In this document: in pieces, positions 30,363 through 39,000 of the stretch
Position numbering within the stretch: the stretch's first letter is position 1
How the letters are laid out: each line of letters begins with the position of its first letter
Source of the DNA: Nocardioides sp. 1609
Lineage (GTDB): Bacteria; Actinomycetota; Actinomycetes; Propionibacteriales; Nocardioidaceae
NCBI RefSeq assembly: GCF_004522105.1
Contig: NZ_SPUJ01000003.1
Coordinates: forward strand, 558,001 to 622,000
DNA length: 64,000 nt
Direction of reading: 5' to 3'
Notes under the pieces: model-generated
What the model saw: only the letters and a program-made list of their open reading frames with translations
What the model was told of the DNA's origin: nothing
Database searches by the model: none
Position numbers and translations under genes: made by a program

Positions 30363-32056
30363 CCACCCCCGACCCCTGGCAGCGCCGCCACGACGACCGC
30401 CACGACGACCGCCACGACGACCGGCGCGACGACGACCTGCGCGCGCTGGTGGGCGACGCCGTCGCCGACGTGGAGCCCACCGACCGGCTCGCGGCCATCC
30501 GGGCCCGGACGACGCCACCGCCCCGCAGGGGCTGGTGGGCGGCCGGCGGCTCCGCGCTGCTCGCGGCTGCCGTCGTCGTGGCCGTCGCGGTCGTCGTCGA
30601 CCGCGGCGGCGACGACCCCGACGTGGCCGCCCCGACGACCGCCCCCACCACCACGTCGCCGCCGACGGGCCAGGTCCCTCCGCCCGACACCGCGCCGTCC
30701 GGTGCCACCCAGGCCGTCGGCCTCTACTTCCTGGGCGACACGCCCGAAGGGACCCGCCTGTTCCGCGAGTTCCAGCAGGTGCCCAGGTTCGACCGCAGCC
30801 GTGACGTGCTGGAGGCGGTCGAGGCCCTGGCGGATCCCGACGACCCCGACTACCGGACCTCGTGGCCGGCCGGCTCGGTGACCGGTGCCCGGGTCGTCGA
30901 GGGGGAGGTGCGGGTGCAGCTCGCCCCGGACGCGCCGGACGACGAGCTGGCCCTGCAGCAGCTGCGGGCGACGGTCGCGGCGGCCTCCGAGCTGCAGTCG
31001 ATCACGTTCTCCCGCGGGGCCGAGGCCTTCACCGTCGAGGCCGACCCCGGTGCCCTGGCCCTCGTGAGCATCAGCGACCCCCGCGAGGGGCGCACCGTGT
31101 CCGGCAGCTTCACCGCCCGGGGGGTCGCCAACTCCTTCGAGGCGACCGTGCCCTGGCAGGTCGTCGACGCCGACGGCACCGTGGTGAAGGAGTCCTCGGC
31201 GACGGCCGAGGGCGCCTACGACCGGCTCTACCCGTGGGAGACCGAGATCGACGTCTCCGACCTCGAGCCCGGCACCTACACCTTCATCGCCCGGACCGAC
31301 GACCCCACCGGCGGCGAGGGTGGCGGGCCGACCGAGGACACCCGCACGATCGTCGTCGCGGCCGAGGGGGCCGGGGACACCGGGTCTTCCGGGGCCTCCG
31401 CCTACTTCGTCGGGCCCGGCCCCGACGGACCGGACGCGCCGGCCGAGGTGCTCTACCGGTCGACGTCGTCCGGTAGCGACGCCCTGGGCGCGCTGATGGC
31501 CGGTCCCGCCGACCCGGACTACGAGACCCGGTGGCCGGAGGGCTCGCTGGTGTCCTACGAGGTCGGCGACGACGTCGTCCGCGTGGTCGTCGACGGCGGC
31601 CCCGCCGACGACCCGGTCGCCGTCCAGCAGCTCGTCCTGACGCTCCAGGCCACCGAGGACACCGACCTGCCCGTGGAGCTCGTGGACGCCGGCGGCGACG
31701 TGGTCGTGGCGCCGACGGCCGCCGAGGACGAGCTGACGGTCCAGTCGCACGTGCAGATCCACGCGCCCGCCGAGGGCACCGTCGTCAGCGGCGCGTTCAC
31801 GGCGTCCGGGGTCGGGAGCTCGTGGGAGGGGTCGATCTTCTGCCAGCTCCTCGACGCCGACGGCGACGCGGCCCGGGAGCGGGCGACCGTCAACGGCGGC
31901 CTGCTCGACGACGCGCTGGAGCCGTGGGAGACGCGGGTGGCCCTCGCCCGGGTCGAGCCCGGCGACTACACGCTCCGGTGCCAGACCGACGACCCCACCG
32001 CAGGCACCGAGGGCAGGGGCACCGACGTCGACACGCGCACGCTCACCGTCGGATGA
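30359..32056 (+). CDS. Membrane protein with two GerMN-Gmad2 modules, coupled to the sigma factor
   Basis: Bitopic membrane protein of 565 residues. A cytosolic N-terminus (1-57) starts with His/Arg/Asp repeats (HDDRHDDRHDDRRDDD). One transmembrane helix follows (about 58-80). The outer part has two copies of a GerMN-like domain and a Gmad2 immunoglobulin-like domain: QAVGLYFLGDTPEGTRLFRE.. with LALVSISDPREGRTVSGSF, and SAYFVGPGPDG.. with QIHAPAEGTVVSGAF. Each Gmad2 ends in RTDDPT/QTDDPT..DTRT. The start overlaps the sigma-factor stop. It is positioned like an anti-sigma factor, with a short cytosolic tail that could hold the sigma factor and a sensor outside, but has no known anti-sigma fold. 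This role is inference. Confidence 0.82.
   Translation: MTTPDPWQRRHDDRHDDRHDDRRDDDLRALVGDAVADVEPTDRLAAIRARTTPPPRRGWWAAGGSALLAAAVVVAVAVVVDRGGDDPDVAAPTTAPTTTSPPTGQVPPPDTAPSGATQAVGLYFLGDTPEGTRLFREFQQVPRFDRSRDVLEAVEALADPDDPDYRTSWPAGSVTGARVVEGEVRVQLAPDAPDDELALQQLRATVAAASELQSITFSRGAEAFTVEADPGALALVSISDPREGRTVSGSFTARGVANSFEATVPWQVVDADGTVVKESSATAEGAYDRLYPWETEIDVSDLEPGTYTFIARTDDPTGGEGGGPTEDTRTIVVAAEGAGDTGSSGASAYFVGPGPDGPDAPAEVLYRSTSSGSDALGALMAGPADPDYETRWPEGSLVSYEVGDDVVRVVVDGGPADDPVAVQQLVLTLQATEDTDLPVELVDAGGDVVVAPTAAEDELTVQSHVQIHAPAEGTVVSGAFTASGVGSSWEGSIFCQLLDADGDAARERATVNGGLLDDALEPWETRVALARVEPGDYTLRCQTDDPTAGTEGRGTDVDTRTLTVG
30386..30433 (+). repeat. 12-bp tandem repeat inside the GerMN gene
   Basis: CGCCACGACGAC is repeated at 30386, 30398 and 30410, with a decayed fourth copy. 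It encodes repeating Arg-His-Asp-Asp in the cytosolic tail. The length may vary in frame. Confidence 0.85.
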
Positions 32057-32094
32057 ACCACCGATCGACCGCCCGACGACGCCAGGATGGACCC

Positions 32095-33048
32095 ATGAAC
32101 CTCAGGACCCGCGGAGCCGCTCTCGTACTCGCCGCCCCCCTGGCGCTCGGCCTCCTGGCCGGCTGCGGCGACGACGACCCCGAGCCGGCGTCGTCCGGCA
32201 CCGGGACCGACCCGAGCCCGAGCGAGTCCCCGGGCGACGACGACGGCGACACCCCCGACGACGGACCGAGCAGCAGCCCGGAGGAGTCCGGCGCCCCGTC
32301 GACCGCGCCGAGCGAGCCCGCCGCCACGACCGCGGTGCCGGTCTACTTCACCGGGGACTCCCCGTTCGGGCAGCGGCTCTACCGCGAGTTCCGCGAGGTC
32401 GGGTCCGACAACCCGCTCGAGGAGGCGGCCGCGCTGCTCGTCGCCGGGGACGCGCTCGACCCCGACTACGGCACCCTGCTGAACGCCGTCACGATCGAGA
32501 CGGTCGCCCAGCAGGACGGCGCCATCGTGGTGACCCTCGCCGAGGACTCGGTCACCAGCCCCGACAAGGGCCTCTCCCCCGCCGACGCGAGGCTCGCGGT
32601 GCAGTCGCTGGTCTACACGCTCCAGGGCGTCGCCGGGTCCCGCGAGCCGGTCCGCGTCGTCCTCGCCGACGGCGCCCCGGTCGACCTGCTCGGCCAGCCC
32701 ACCGGCGACGGCGTCGAGGCGGCCAAGCCGCTGAAGGTCCTCGCCCTGGTCAGCCTGACCACGCCGGAGGAGGGCGCGACGGCGAGCGGGAGCCTGAGCA
32801 TCGAGGGCGTGGCGTCGTCGTTCGAGGCGACGGTGCCGTTCTTCGTCACCGACGCCTCCGGCAAGGAGGTGCTGCGCGACTTCGCCACGGCCGAGGGCTG
32901 GATCGACGACCTGTACCCGTGGTCGGCGGAGGTCGACGTCTCCTCGCTCGCCCCCGGCGAGTACGTCCTGCACGCGCAGACCGACGACCCCAGCGGCGGC
33001 GAGGGGCCCGGCCCCTACGAGGACACCCGGACCTTTACCGTCGCGTAG
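32095..33048 (+). CDS. GerMN-Gmad2 lipoprotein
   Basis: Lipoprotein of 317 residues with signal ALVLAAPLALGLLAGC, then a disordered Ser/Pro/Asp linker (about 24-75). One GerMN-like domain follows (VPVYFTGDSPFGQRLYREFREV.. to ..REPVRVVLADG), then one Gmad2 domain (LALVSLTTPEEGATASGSLSIEGVASSF.. DTRTFTVA). It is clearly related to each half of the preceding membrane protein. GerMN domains occur in spore-germination proteins and in mycobacterial LpqB. ATG 32095 follows CAGGAT by 6 nt, so it may also have its own promoter. Confidence 0.85.
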   Translation: MNLRTRGAALVLAAPLALGLLAGCGDDDPEPASSGTGTDPSPSESPGDDDGDTPDDGPSSSPEESGAPSTAPSEPAATTAVPVYFTGDSPFGQRLYREFREVGSDNPLEEAAALLVAGDALDPDYGTLLNAVTIETVAQQDGAIVVTLAEDSVTSPDKGLSPADARLAVQSLVYTLQGVAGSREPVRVVLADGAPVDLLGQPTGDGVEAAKPLKVLALVSLTTPEEGATASGSLSIEGVASSFEATVPFFVTDASGKEVLRDFATAEGWIDDLYPWSAEVDVSSLAPGEYVLHAQTDDPSGGEGPGPYEDTRTFTVA

Positions 33049-33070
33049 CGCCCACTGACCGGTCGCCGAC

Positions 33071-34117
33071 GTGAGGCTGTCGCCGCGGACCCTGAACCGC
33101 ACGCTGCTGCGGCGCCAGCACCTGCTCGAGCGCACCGACGCGAGCGTCGTCGACGAGTCCCGCCACCTCCTCGGGCTCCAGGCCCAGGAGAACCTGCCCC
33201 CGTTCCTGTCGCTCGCGGCGCGGCTGTCGTCGTTCGACCCGGACGACGTCACCCGCGGTCTCGAGGACCGGACCCTGGTGCGCCTCCTGACGATGCGCGG
33301 CACCGTGCACCTGCTCGCGGCCGACGACATCGGGCTGCGCGCCTTCACCGCGACGGTCCACGAGCGCGAGATCAGGAGCAGCCAGAACGTCGGGCCGGCT
33401 CGCGACGTCGACCGGACGGCGTTCCTCGCCGCGCTCGACGAGGTGCTCGCCGACGGGCCGCTGCCGCAGCGGGCGATCGGCGCCGCGCTGGCCGAGCGGT
33501 TCCCGGCGTACCCCGCCACCCGGCTGGGCCAGCTCGCGCGCTCGGCCGCCCCGCTGGTGCAGCTGCCGCCCCGCGGCACGTGGCGCGGCGTCGGCGGCGT
33601 CGTCTACGACCGCGCCGACCGCTGGACCGGTCGCCCGCTCGACGCCCCCGCCACCGAGAACGTCGTCCGCCGCTACCTCCGGGCGTTCGGTCCGGCCACG
33701 GCGGCCGACCTGACGGCGTGGTCGGCGGTGACCCGGCTCGGTCCGGTCGTCAGGGCGATGACCGACCTCGTCGTCCACGAGGACGAGGACGGCCGCACCC
33801 TGTACGACGTCGAGGGTGCGCCGATCGCGGCGGCCGACGAGCCCGCCCCCGTCCGCCTACTCGGCACCTACGACAACCTCTGGCTCTCGCACGCCCGGCG
33901 CGACCGGGTCACCGCGCCCGGAGCGCGCGACGCCTGGTCAGGCGTCAACGGCGCCTCGGCGATGACGCTGTTCGTCGACGGCTGGCTCACCGGTCTGTGG
34001 CACGTCGCCGAGGGCCGCGTCGTCGTCCTCGAGACGCTGCGCGACCTCACCCGCGCCGAGCGCGCCGAGCTGGCCGAGGAGTCGGCCCGGGTCGAGGCGC
34101 TGCTCGCGAGCCGCTGA
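33071..34117 (+). CDS. AlkZ-like winged-helix DNA glycosylase
   Basis: HTH_42/YcaQ-AlkZ family protein of 348 residues. Relatives unhook DNA interstrand crosslinks or remove bulky alkyl bases, and some give self-resistance to genotoxic natural products. The catalytic QxQ motif of the AlkZ branch appears as LGLQAQ near residue 37. Three winged-helix segments follow (the TVHLLAADD region, GPATAADLTAW, and the C-terminal region with WLTGLWHV). The GTG is 22 bp after the lipoprotein gene. It ends 3 bp from the convergent rsmE stop. The actual lesion is not known, and no toxin biosynthesis genes are in the window. Confidence 0.85.
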   Translation: MRLSPRTLNRTLLRRQHLLERTDASVVDESRHLLGLQAQENLPPFLSLAARLSSFDPDDVTRGLEDRTLVRLLTMRGTVHLLAADDIGLRAFTATVHEREIRSSQNVGPARDVDRTAFLAALDEVLADGPLPQRAIGAALAERFPAYPATRLGQLARSAAPLVQLPPRGTWRGVGGVVYDRADRWTGRPLDAPATENVVRRYLRAFGPATAADLTAWSAVTRLGPVVRAMTDLVVHEDEDGRTLYDVEGAPIAAADEPAPVRLLGTYDNLWLSHARRDRVTAPGARDAWSGVNGASAMTLFVDGWLTGLWHVAEGRVVVLETLRDLTRAERAELAEESARVEALLASR

Positions 34118-34120
34118 TCC

Positions 34121-34867
34121 TCAGGACCAGCGCGGCGTGCGGGCCAGCAGCGCGCCGACGGCCACGACCCCGGCCGTGGAGGTCCGCAGCACCTCCGAGC
34201 CCAGCCGGACGCCGTGCGCCCCGGCCGCGACGAGGGCCGCGACCTCGTCGTCGCTCAGGCCGCCCTCGGGACCCACGACCACCACGATCCGCCCGGACGC
34301 CGGCACCGCGACGGCGGCGAGCGGCGACGTCGCCGCCTCGTGCAGGACGACGGCGAGGTCGGCGTCGGCGACCAGCCGGACGACGTCCGCGGTGCTCGCG
34401 AGCGGGGTCACCACGGGGTGCCACGAGCGGCGGGCCTGCTTGGCGGCCTCGCGGGAGGTCGCGCGCCAGCGGGCCAGCGACCTCTCGGCGCGCTCGCCCT
34501 TCCAGACCGCGACCGAGCGGGACGCGGCCCACGGCACGACCTCGGCGACCCCCACCTCGGTGAGCACCTCGACGGCGAGCTCGCCGCGGTCGCCCTTCGG
34601 CAGGGCCTGCACGACGGTGACCGCCGGTGACGGCTCGGGCACGACGTCGACCTCGTCGACGACCACCGTGAGCCGGCGCTTGCCGGTGCCGTCGACCGTG
34701 CCGGTCACCGACGTGCCGGCGCCGTCGGTGAGCACCAGGCGCTCACCGACCCGGGTCCGCCGGACGGCCACGGCGTGGTGTGCCTCGTCGCCGTCGACCT
34801 CGACCCGGTCGCCGACGACCGGGGTCGGGTCCCCCAGCGAGGGGACGAGGTGGACGGGGAGGGACAC
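34121..34867 (-). CDS. rsmE: 16S rRNA (uracil1498-N3)-methyltransferase RsmE
   Basis: SPOUT-fold rRNA methyltransferase of 248 residues that methylates U1498 of 16S rRNA. It has an N-terminal PUA-like domain (DEAHHAVAVRRTRVGERLVLTDG) and a trefoil-knot C-terminal domain. The C-terminal motifs are VVVVGPEGGLSDDEV and LGSEVLRTSTAGVVA, which are RsmE signatures. The GTG start follows dnaJ by 38 bp, as in the common dnaJ-rsmE pair. Confidence 0.95.
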   Translation of the reverse strand: MSLPVHLVPSLGDPTPVVGDRVEVDGDEAHHAVAVRRTRVGERLVLTDGAGTSVTGTVDGTGKRRLTVVVDEVDVVPEPSPAVTVVQALPKGDRGELAVEVLTEVGVAEVVPWAASRSVAVWKGERAERSLARWRATSREAAKQARRSWHPVVTPLASTADVVRLVADADLAVVLHEAATSPLAAVAVPASGRIVVVVGPEGGLSDDEVAALVAAGAHGVRLGSEVLRTSTAGVVAVGALLARTPRWS

Positions 34868-34905
34868 GGCGACGACTCGGACGGCTGGGACGGCTCGGAC
34901 GCGGC

Positions 34906-36066
34906 TCAGTGGCCGAAGAGGCGACCGAAGACGGACTTCTGCTGGGCCTTGACCTGCCCGGTCGGCTGCTCCTCGCCGCGCAGGGCGGCGAGCTCGCGCA
35001 GCAGCTCCTCCTGGCGGGGGTCGAGCCGCCCGGGCGTCTCGACGACGACGGAGACGACCAGGTCGCCGCGCCCGCCGCGCAGGCCGGGGACGCCGCGACC
35101 GCGCAGCACCTCCTGCGAGCCGGACTGCGTGCCGGGCTCGATGACGAGCTCGAACGACGTCTCGACGCCGGAGCCGGCGCCGCTCTCGACGTCGGCCTCC
35201 AGGGTCGGCAGCGTGAGGGTGGTGCCGAGGGCCGCCGCCGTCATCGGCAGGGTGACCGTGCAGTGCAGGTCGTTGCCGTTGCGGGTGAAGGTCTCGTGCG
35301 GGACGACCTGGATCTCGACGTACAGGTCGCCGGCGGGGCCGCCGCCCGGGCCGATCTCGCCCTGCTCGGCGAGCTGGACACGCGTGCCGGTGTCGACGCC
35401 GCCGGGGATCTTGACGGTGAGCGTGCGGCGCGAGCGGACCCGGCCGTCACCGGAGCACTCGCGGCACGGCTCGGGGATGATCGTGCCGAAGCCGCGGCAG
35501 GCCGCGCACGGGCGCAGCGTGCGCACCTCGCCCAGGAAGGACCGCTGCACGTGGGCGACCTCGCCCTGGCCCCGGCAGGTCTCGCACGGCACCGGGTGGC
35601 TGCCCGGCGCGGCGCCGTCGCCCTGGCAGGTGGTGCACAGGACGGCGGTGTCGACCTTGAGCTCGCGCGAGACGCCGAACGCCGCCTCGGCCAGGTCGAT
35701 CTCGATGCGGATCAGGGCGTCCTGGCCGCGGCGCATCCGCGACCGCGGGCCCCGACCCCCGCCACCCTGACCGCCCGGGCCACCCTGGCCGCCGAAGAAG
35801 GCGTCCATGATGTCGGTGAACGAGAAGCCGGCGCCCTGGCCGAAGCCGCCGCCGAACGGGTCGCCGCCGCGGTCGTACGCCGCGCGCTTCTGCGGGTCGG
35901 AGAGCACCTCGTAGGCCGCCGAGACCTCCTTGAACCGCTCCTGGGTCTCGGGGTCCGGGTTGACGTCGGGGTGGAGCTGCCGGGCGAGCTTTCGGTAGGC
36001 CTTCTTGAGGGCGTCGGCGTCTGCGTCGCGCGACACCCCGAGGAGGTCGTACAGGTCCTGGCTCAA
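34906..36066 (-). CDS. dnaJ: Chaperone DnaJ (DnaJ2), TTG start
   Basis: Hsp40 co-chaperone of 386 residues. The J domain shows [20 protein letters not shown] and the HPD tripeptide (LHPDVNPD). A Gly/Phe-rich linker follows (about 70-125). Four zinc repeats are [24 protein letters not shown] and CRECSGDG. The C-terminal substrate domain is intact. The start codon is TTG, supported by AAGGA about 7 nt upstream and by the J-domain beginning SQDLYDLL. It is downstream of hrcA and therefore under HrcA/CIRCE heat-shock control. Confidence 0.96.
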   Translation of the reverse strand: MSQDLYDLLGVSRDADADALKKAYRKLARQLHPDVNPDPETQERFKEVSAAYEVLSDPQKRAAYDRGGDPFGGGFGQGAGFSFTDIMDAFFGGQGGPGGQGGGGRGPRSRMRRGQDALIRIEIDLAEAAFGVSRELKVDTAVLCTTCQGDGAAPGSHPVPCETCRGQGEVAHVQRSFLGEVRTLRPCAACRGFGTIIPEPCRECSGDGRVRSRRTLTVKIPGGVDTGTRVQLAEQGEIGPGGGPAGDLYVEIQVVPHETFTRNGNDLHCTVTLPMTAAALGTTLTLPTLEADVESGAGSGVETSFELVIEPGTQSGSQEVLRGRGVPGLRGGRGDLVVSVVVETPGRLDPRQEELLRELAALRGEEQPTGQVKAQQKSVFGRLFGH

Positions 36067-36122
36067 CTGCGTTCCTTCGTGCGAGGGGTCGTGGGTGTGG
36101 TGCTGGGGTGGGACGGAGGTGG

Positions 36123-37133
36123 TCAGGCCTCGTCGAGGATCCGGGAGACGTAGCGGGCGACCGCGCGCACCGCTGCCATCGTCCCCGGGTAGTCCATCCG
36201 GGTCGGGCCGACGATGCCGAGGGTCGCCAGGGCGTCGTCGTGCGGGCCGTAGCCCGTGGTGACCACGCTGGTGGAGGAGAACTGCTCGATCGGGCCCTCC
36301 GCGCCGATCCGGACGGTGACGGTGCCGGCCGCGGAGGCCTCCCCCATCAGCTTGAGGAGCACGACGTGCTCCTCGAGCGCCTCGAGCAGCGGACGGACCG
36401 CGGAGTCGAAGCTGTCGCCGTAGCGGGCGAGGTTGGCGGCGCCGCCGACGGCGACGCGCGAGTCGGAGCGGTGGTCGCTCATCGCGTCGACCAGGACGCC
36501 GGCGACGAGCGCGCTCGGGCCGGGCTCGGCCTCGGCGAGGTCGCGCAGCGCGGTGACGGCGTCGGCGATCACCTCGCCGGTGGCGCTGAGGTTGAGGCGG
36601 GTGCGGAGCCGGGCGAGGTCGTCGTCGGCGATCGGGACGCCGAGCTCGACCAGGCGCTGCTCGACGCGCCCGCTGCTCAGGATGAGCACCGCGAGCAGGC
36701 GGTCGGGTGCGAGGGCGACCAGCTCGACGTGACGCACCGTCGAGCGCGAGAGCGTGGGGTACTGCACGACGGCGACCTGGCGGGTCAGCTGCGAGAGCAG
36801 CCGCACCGAGCGGGTGACGATCTCGTCGAGGTCGACGGCGCCGTCGAGGAAGCTGGAGATGGCCCGCTTCTCCGCACCGGTCATCGGCTTGACGGTGGTC
36901 AGCCGGTCGACGAAGAGGCGGTAGCCCTTGTCGGTGGGCACCCGGCCCGCGCTGGTGTGCGGCTGGGTGAGGTAGCCCTCGTCCTCCAGGGCGGCCATGT
37001 CGTTGCGGACCGTGGCCGGGGAGACGTTGAGCCCGTGCCGCTCGACCAGGGCCTTCGACCCGACCGGCTCCTCGGTCGAGACGTAGTCCTCGACGATCGC
37101 GCGCAGGACGGCGAGCCGTCGTTCCTCCTGCAT
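36123..37133 (-). CDS. hrcA: Heat-inducible repressor HrcA
   Basis: CIRCE-binding repressor of about 336 residues. The N-terminal winged helix is [28 protein letters not shown] and [31 protein letters not shown], all family signatures. A GAF-like domain and C-terminal dimer segment follow. ATG 37133 has GGAGG 5-6 nt before it; the longer frame includes the CIRCE operator and is rejected. It is followed by dnaJ, 56 bp downstream. It autoregulates through CIRCE. Confidence 0.96.
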   Translation of the reverse strand: MQEERRLAVLRAIVEDYVSTEEPVGSKALVERHGLNVSPATVRNDMAALEDEGYLTQPHTSAGRVPTDKGYRLFVDRLTTVKPMTGAEKRAISSFLDGAVDLDEIVTRSVRLLSQLTRQVAVVQYPTLSRSTVRHVELVALAPDRLLAVLILSSGRVEQRLVELGVPIADDDLARLRTRLNLSATGEVIADAVTALRDLAEAEPGPSALVAGVLVDAMSDHRSDSRVAVGGAANLARYGDSFDSAVRPLLEALEEHVVLLKLMGEASAAGTVTVRIGAEGPIEQFSSTSVVTTGYGPHDDALATLGIVGPTRMDYPGTMAAVRAVARYVSRILDEA

Positions 37134-37174
37134 GCCGCCCTCCTGTCCCGTGCTGATCGCCCCGCCCACGCGTG

Positions 37175-37201
37175 CTGGCACTCGTCGTGCGGGAGTGCCA
37201 A
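37175..37201 (-). promoter_or_regulatory. CIRCE operator upstream of hrcA-dnaJ
   Basis: CTGGCACTC - 9 nt - GAGTGCCAA matches the CIRCE consensus TTAGCACTC-N9-GAGTGCTAA with only end changes. A TAGGCT hexamer (37201-37206, minus) abuts it, so HrcA would cover the transcription start. Confidence 0.9.
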
Positions 37202-37245
37202 GCCTACCGCCTCGTCGTGACGGTCCTTGTCATCCCTGGGGAGAT

Positions 37246-37264
37246 ATAGGTTAGGCTTGCCTTA
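37246..37264 (+). promoter_or_regulatory. IdeR/DtxR-type iron box
   Basis: ATAGGTTAGGCTTGCCTTA matches the 19-bp DtxR/IdeR consensus TTAGGTTAGGCTAACCTAA at 15 positions. It lies 20 bp before the DUF2470 gene ATG. Repression by iron-loaded IdeR is expected. Confidence 0.8.
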
Positions 37265-37283
37265 TTCGTCTGGAGGAGTTCCG

Positions 37284-38039
37284 ATGACCTCGCTCGACCA
37301 CCGCAGCACCACGACCGGCCCGGGGCAGTCCGAGCCGGCCCGGCTCGCCCGTGCGGCCCGCAGCATCCTGGCCTGCCCGGCCGGGGTCAACCTCGTCGTC
37401 GACGGCGTCGACGACGTGCTCGGCGACCTCGGCGAGTCGGGCGACGAGCTCGGCATGCAGGACCTGGGGGGCGTCCCGACGTTCTCGAGCCCGGTCGGCA
37501 CCAGGCTCGCGGCCGCCGCGGCCGAGGGCCGCCGCGCCCTGCTCACGCTCGAGAGCGGCGTCGGACGCCCCGGCTCGGCCGACCGCGACGCCGTCGTCAC
37601 CCTCGGCGGCCGGCTCGAGGTCCGCGGCCTCGAAACCTGCGAGTGCTGCTGTGACGAGCGCGAGACCCTGGTGCTGGTCGTCGACCTCGTCGTGCTGTCC
37701 CGGCCCACCGCGCCCGGCGGCGAGCGGCAGCGGGTCCCGGTCGAGCACTTCCGCTCCGCCGACCACCTGCTGAACGGCGGCTACCTCCAGCGCTCGACCG
37801 AGCACGCGAACCTCTGCCACCAGGACGAGCTGCGCCGCGCCGTCAGCACCACCACCGGCACCCGCCTCGCGGACGTCATCGGCGTGGCGCTCGCCGACCT
37901 CTCCCCGGCCGGCGTCGACGTCCAGTGGGTCGACGTCGAGGGCTCGCACGTGCACAGGCTCGTGTTCCGCCGCGTCGCGACCACCACCGAGGAGCTCGGC
38001 GAGCTGCTGCGCAGCGAGCTGCACGCCGGCCTCTGCTGA
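37284..38039 (+). CDS. DUF2470 protein, probably iron-regulated
   Basis: Protein of 251 residues. The first part (about 20-120) resembles the split-barrel of haem-utilisation/pyridoxamine-oxidase-like proteins (PAGVNLVVDGVDD.., RRALLTLESGVGRPGS). The last 75 residues are the DUF2470 domain (ELRRAVSTTTGTRLADVIGVALADLSPAGVDV). A Cys cluster CECCC lies near residue 114. The start has GGAGGAG 7 nt upstream. The IdeR box in its promoter points to a role in iron or haem use, perhaps haem breakdown as in HugZ; this is inference. It is divergent from hrcA. Confidence 0.83.
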   Translation: MTSLDHRSTTTGPGQSEPARLARAARSILACPAGVNLVVDGVDDVLGDLGESGDELGMQDLGGVPTFSSPVGTRLAAAAAEGRRALLTLESGVGRPGSADRDAVVTLGGRLEVRGLETCECCCDERETLVLVVDLVVLSRPTAPGGERQRVPVEHFRSADHLLNGGYLQRSTEHANLCHQDELRRAVSTTTGTRLADVIGVALADLSPAGVDVQWVDVEGSHVHRLVFRRVATTTEELGELLRSELHAGLC

Positions 38040-38058
38040 GATCGGGGCCGGGCGTCCG

Positions 38059-38064
38059 TACGCT
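38059..38064 (+). promoter_or_regulatory. Probable -10 hexamer TACGCT
   Basis: TACGCT is 6 nt before the metallo-hydrolase ATG at 38071. Confidence 0.45.
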
Positions 38065-38070
38065 CGCCCC

Positions 38071-38949
38071 ATGCCGTTCACCGAGATCGCCGACCGGGTC
38101 TGGGTCGCGCGCCACGCGTGGTTCGACGTCAACGTGACGCTCGTGCGTGGTGGGCGTGGGCTGCTCGTGGTCGACACGCTCGCCTCGGCCGCGGCGGCCC
38201 GCGAGATCGTCACCGACATCGCCGCGCTCGGCCTGGGAGCCGGCGTCGAGGTCGTCGAGGTGGTCAACACCCACGAGCACTTCGACCACGTGCTCGGCAA
38301 CGCCACCCTGCGGTCGGCCTACGGCGAGGTGCCGATCCGCGCGCACGAGACGGCCGCCGCGAACGTCGTCGCGGCCGCCGAGCGCGTCAAGCGGCGCTAC
38401 GCCGACCCCGACGACGGCGCCGACGACCCGCGCGCGGCGGAGGTGATCGACACCGACGTCGTCGTCCCCGACCACACCTTCTCCTCGGCGGTGGTCGTCG
38501 ACCTCGGCGACCGCCAGGTCGAGCTGGTCCACCCCGGGCGCGGCCACACCGCCGGCGACCTGGTGGCGCGGATCCCCGACGTCGACGTCGTCCTGGCCGG
38601 CGACCTGGTGGAGGAGTCCGCCGACCGGGAGGCGACCCCCGGGTTCGGGCCCGACTGCTTCCCGCTCGAGTGGCCGCTGTCCCTCGACGTCGTCCTCGGC
38701 CTCACCACCGCCGCCACCGTCGTCGTGCCGGGTCACGGCGCCGTCGTCGACCGCGAGTTCCTCGAGGACCAGCGCAACGCCATCGGCGTGATGGCCGAGA
38801 CGATCCGCGACCTCGCGGGTCGCGGCGTCCCGGTCGGCGACGCCCTCGCGCAGGCCGAGTGGCCGTTCCCCGTCCGCTACCTCGAGGACGCGGTCCACCG
38901 CGCCTACGAACAGCTCCCGCGGGCGCAGAAGCGGCTCCCCCTCATCTGA
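38071..38949 (+). CDS. MBL-fold metallo-hydrolase
   Basis: Metallo-beta-lactamase-fold protein of 292 residues. Metal ligands appear in NTHEHFDHVLGN near residue 68, HPGRGHTAGDLV, VLAGDLVEES and VVPGHGAV. The pattern resembles quinoprotein-relay or lactonase-like groups, without a signal peptide. The C-terminal helices are rich in Arg and Glu. It is monocistronic or followed by a small acidic gene with its own promoter. The substrate is unknown. Confidence 0.88.
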   Translation: MPFTEIADRVWVARHAWFDVNVTLVRGGRGLLVVDTLASAAAAREIVTDIAALGLGAGVEVVEVVNTHEHFDHVLGNATLRSAYGEVPIRAHETAAANVVAAAERVKRRYADPDDGADDPRAAEVIDTDVVVPDHTFSSAVVVDLGDRQVELVHPGRGHTAGDLVARIPDVDVVLAGDLVEESADREATPGFGPDCFPLEWPLSLDVVLGLTTAATVVVPGHGAVVDREFLEDQRNAIGVMAETIRDLAGRGVPVGDALAQAEWPFPVRYLEDAVHRAYEQLPRAQKRLPLI

Positions 38950-38988
38950 CCCGCCCGCCCAGGTGGTCCCGCCGGCCCGGGGGCGACG

Positions 38989-38994
38989 TAGGTT
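38989..38994 (+). promoter_or_regulatory. Probable -10 hexamer TAGGTT
   Basis: TAGGTT is 6 nt before ATG 39001 (leaderless). Confidence 0.5.
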
Positions 38995-39000
38995 CGGACC

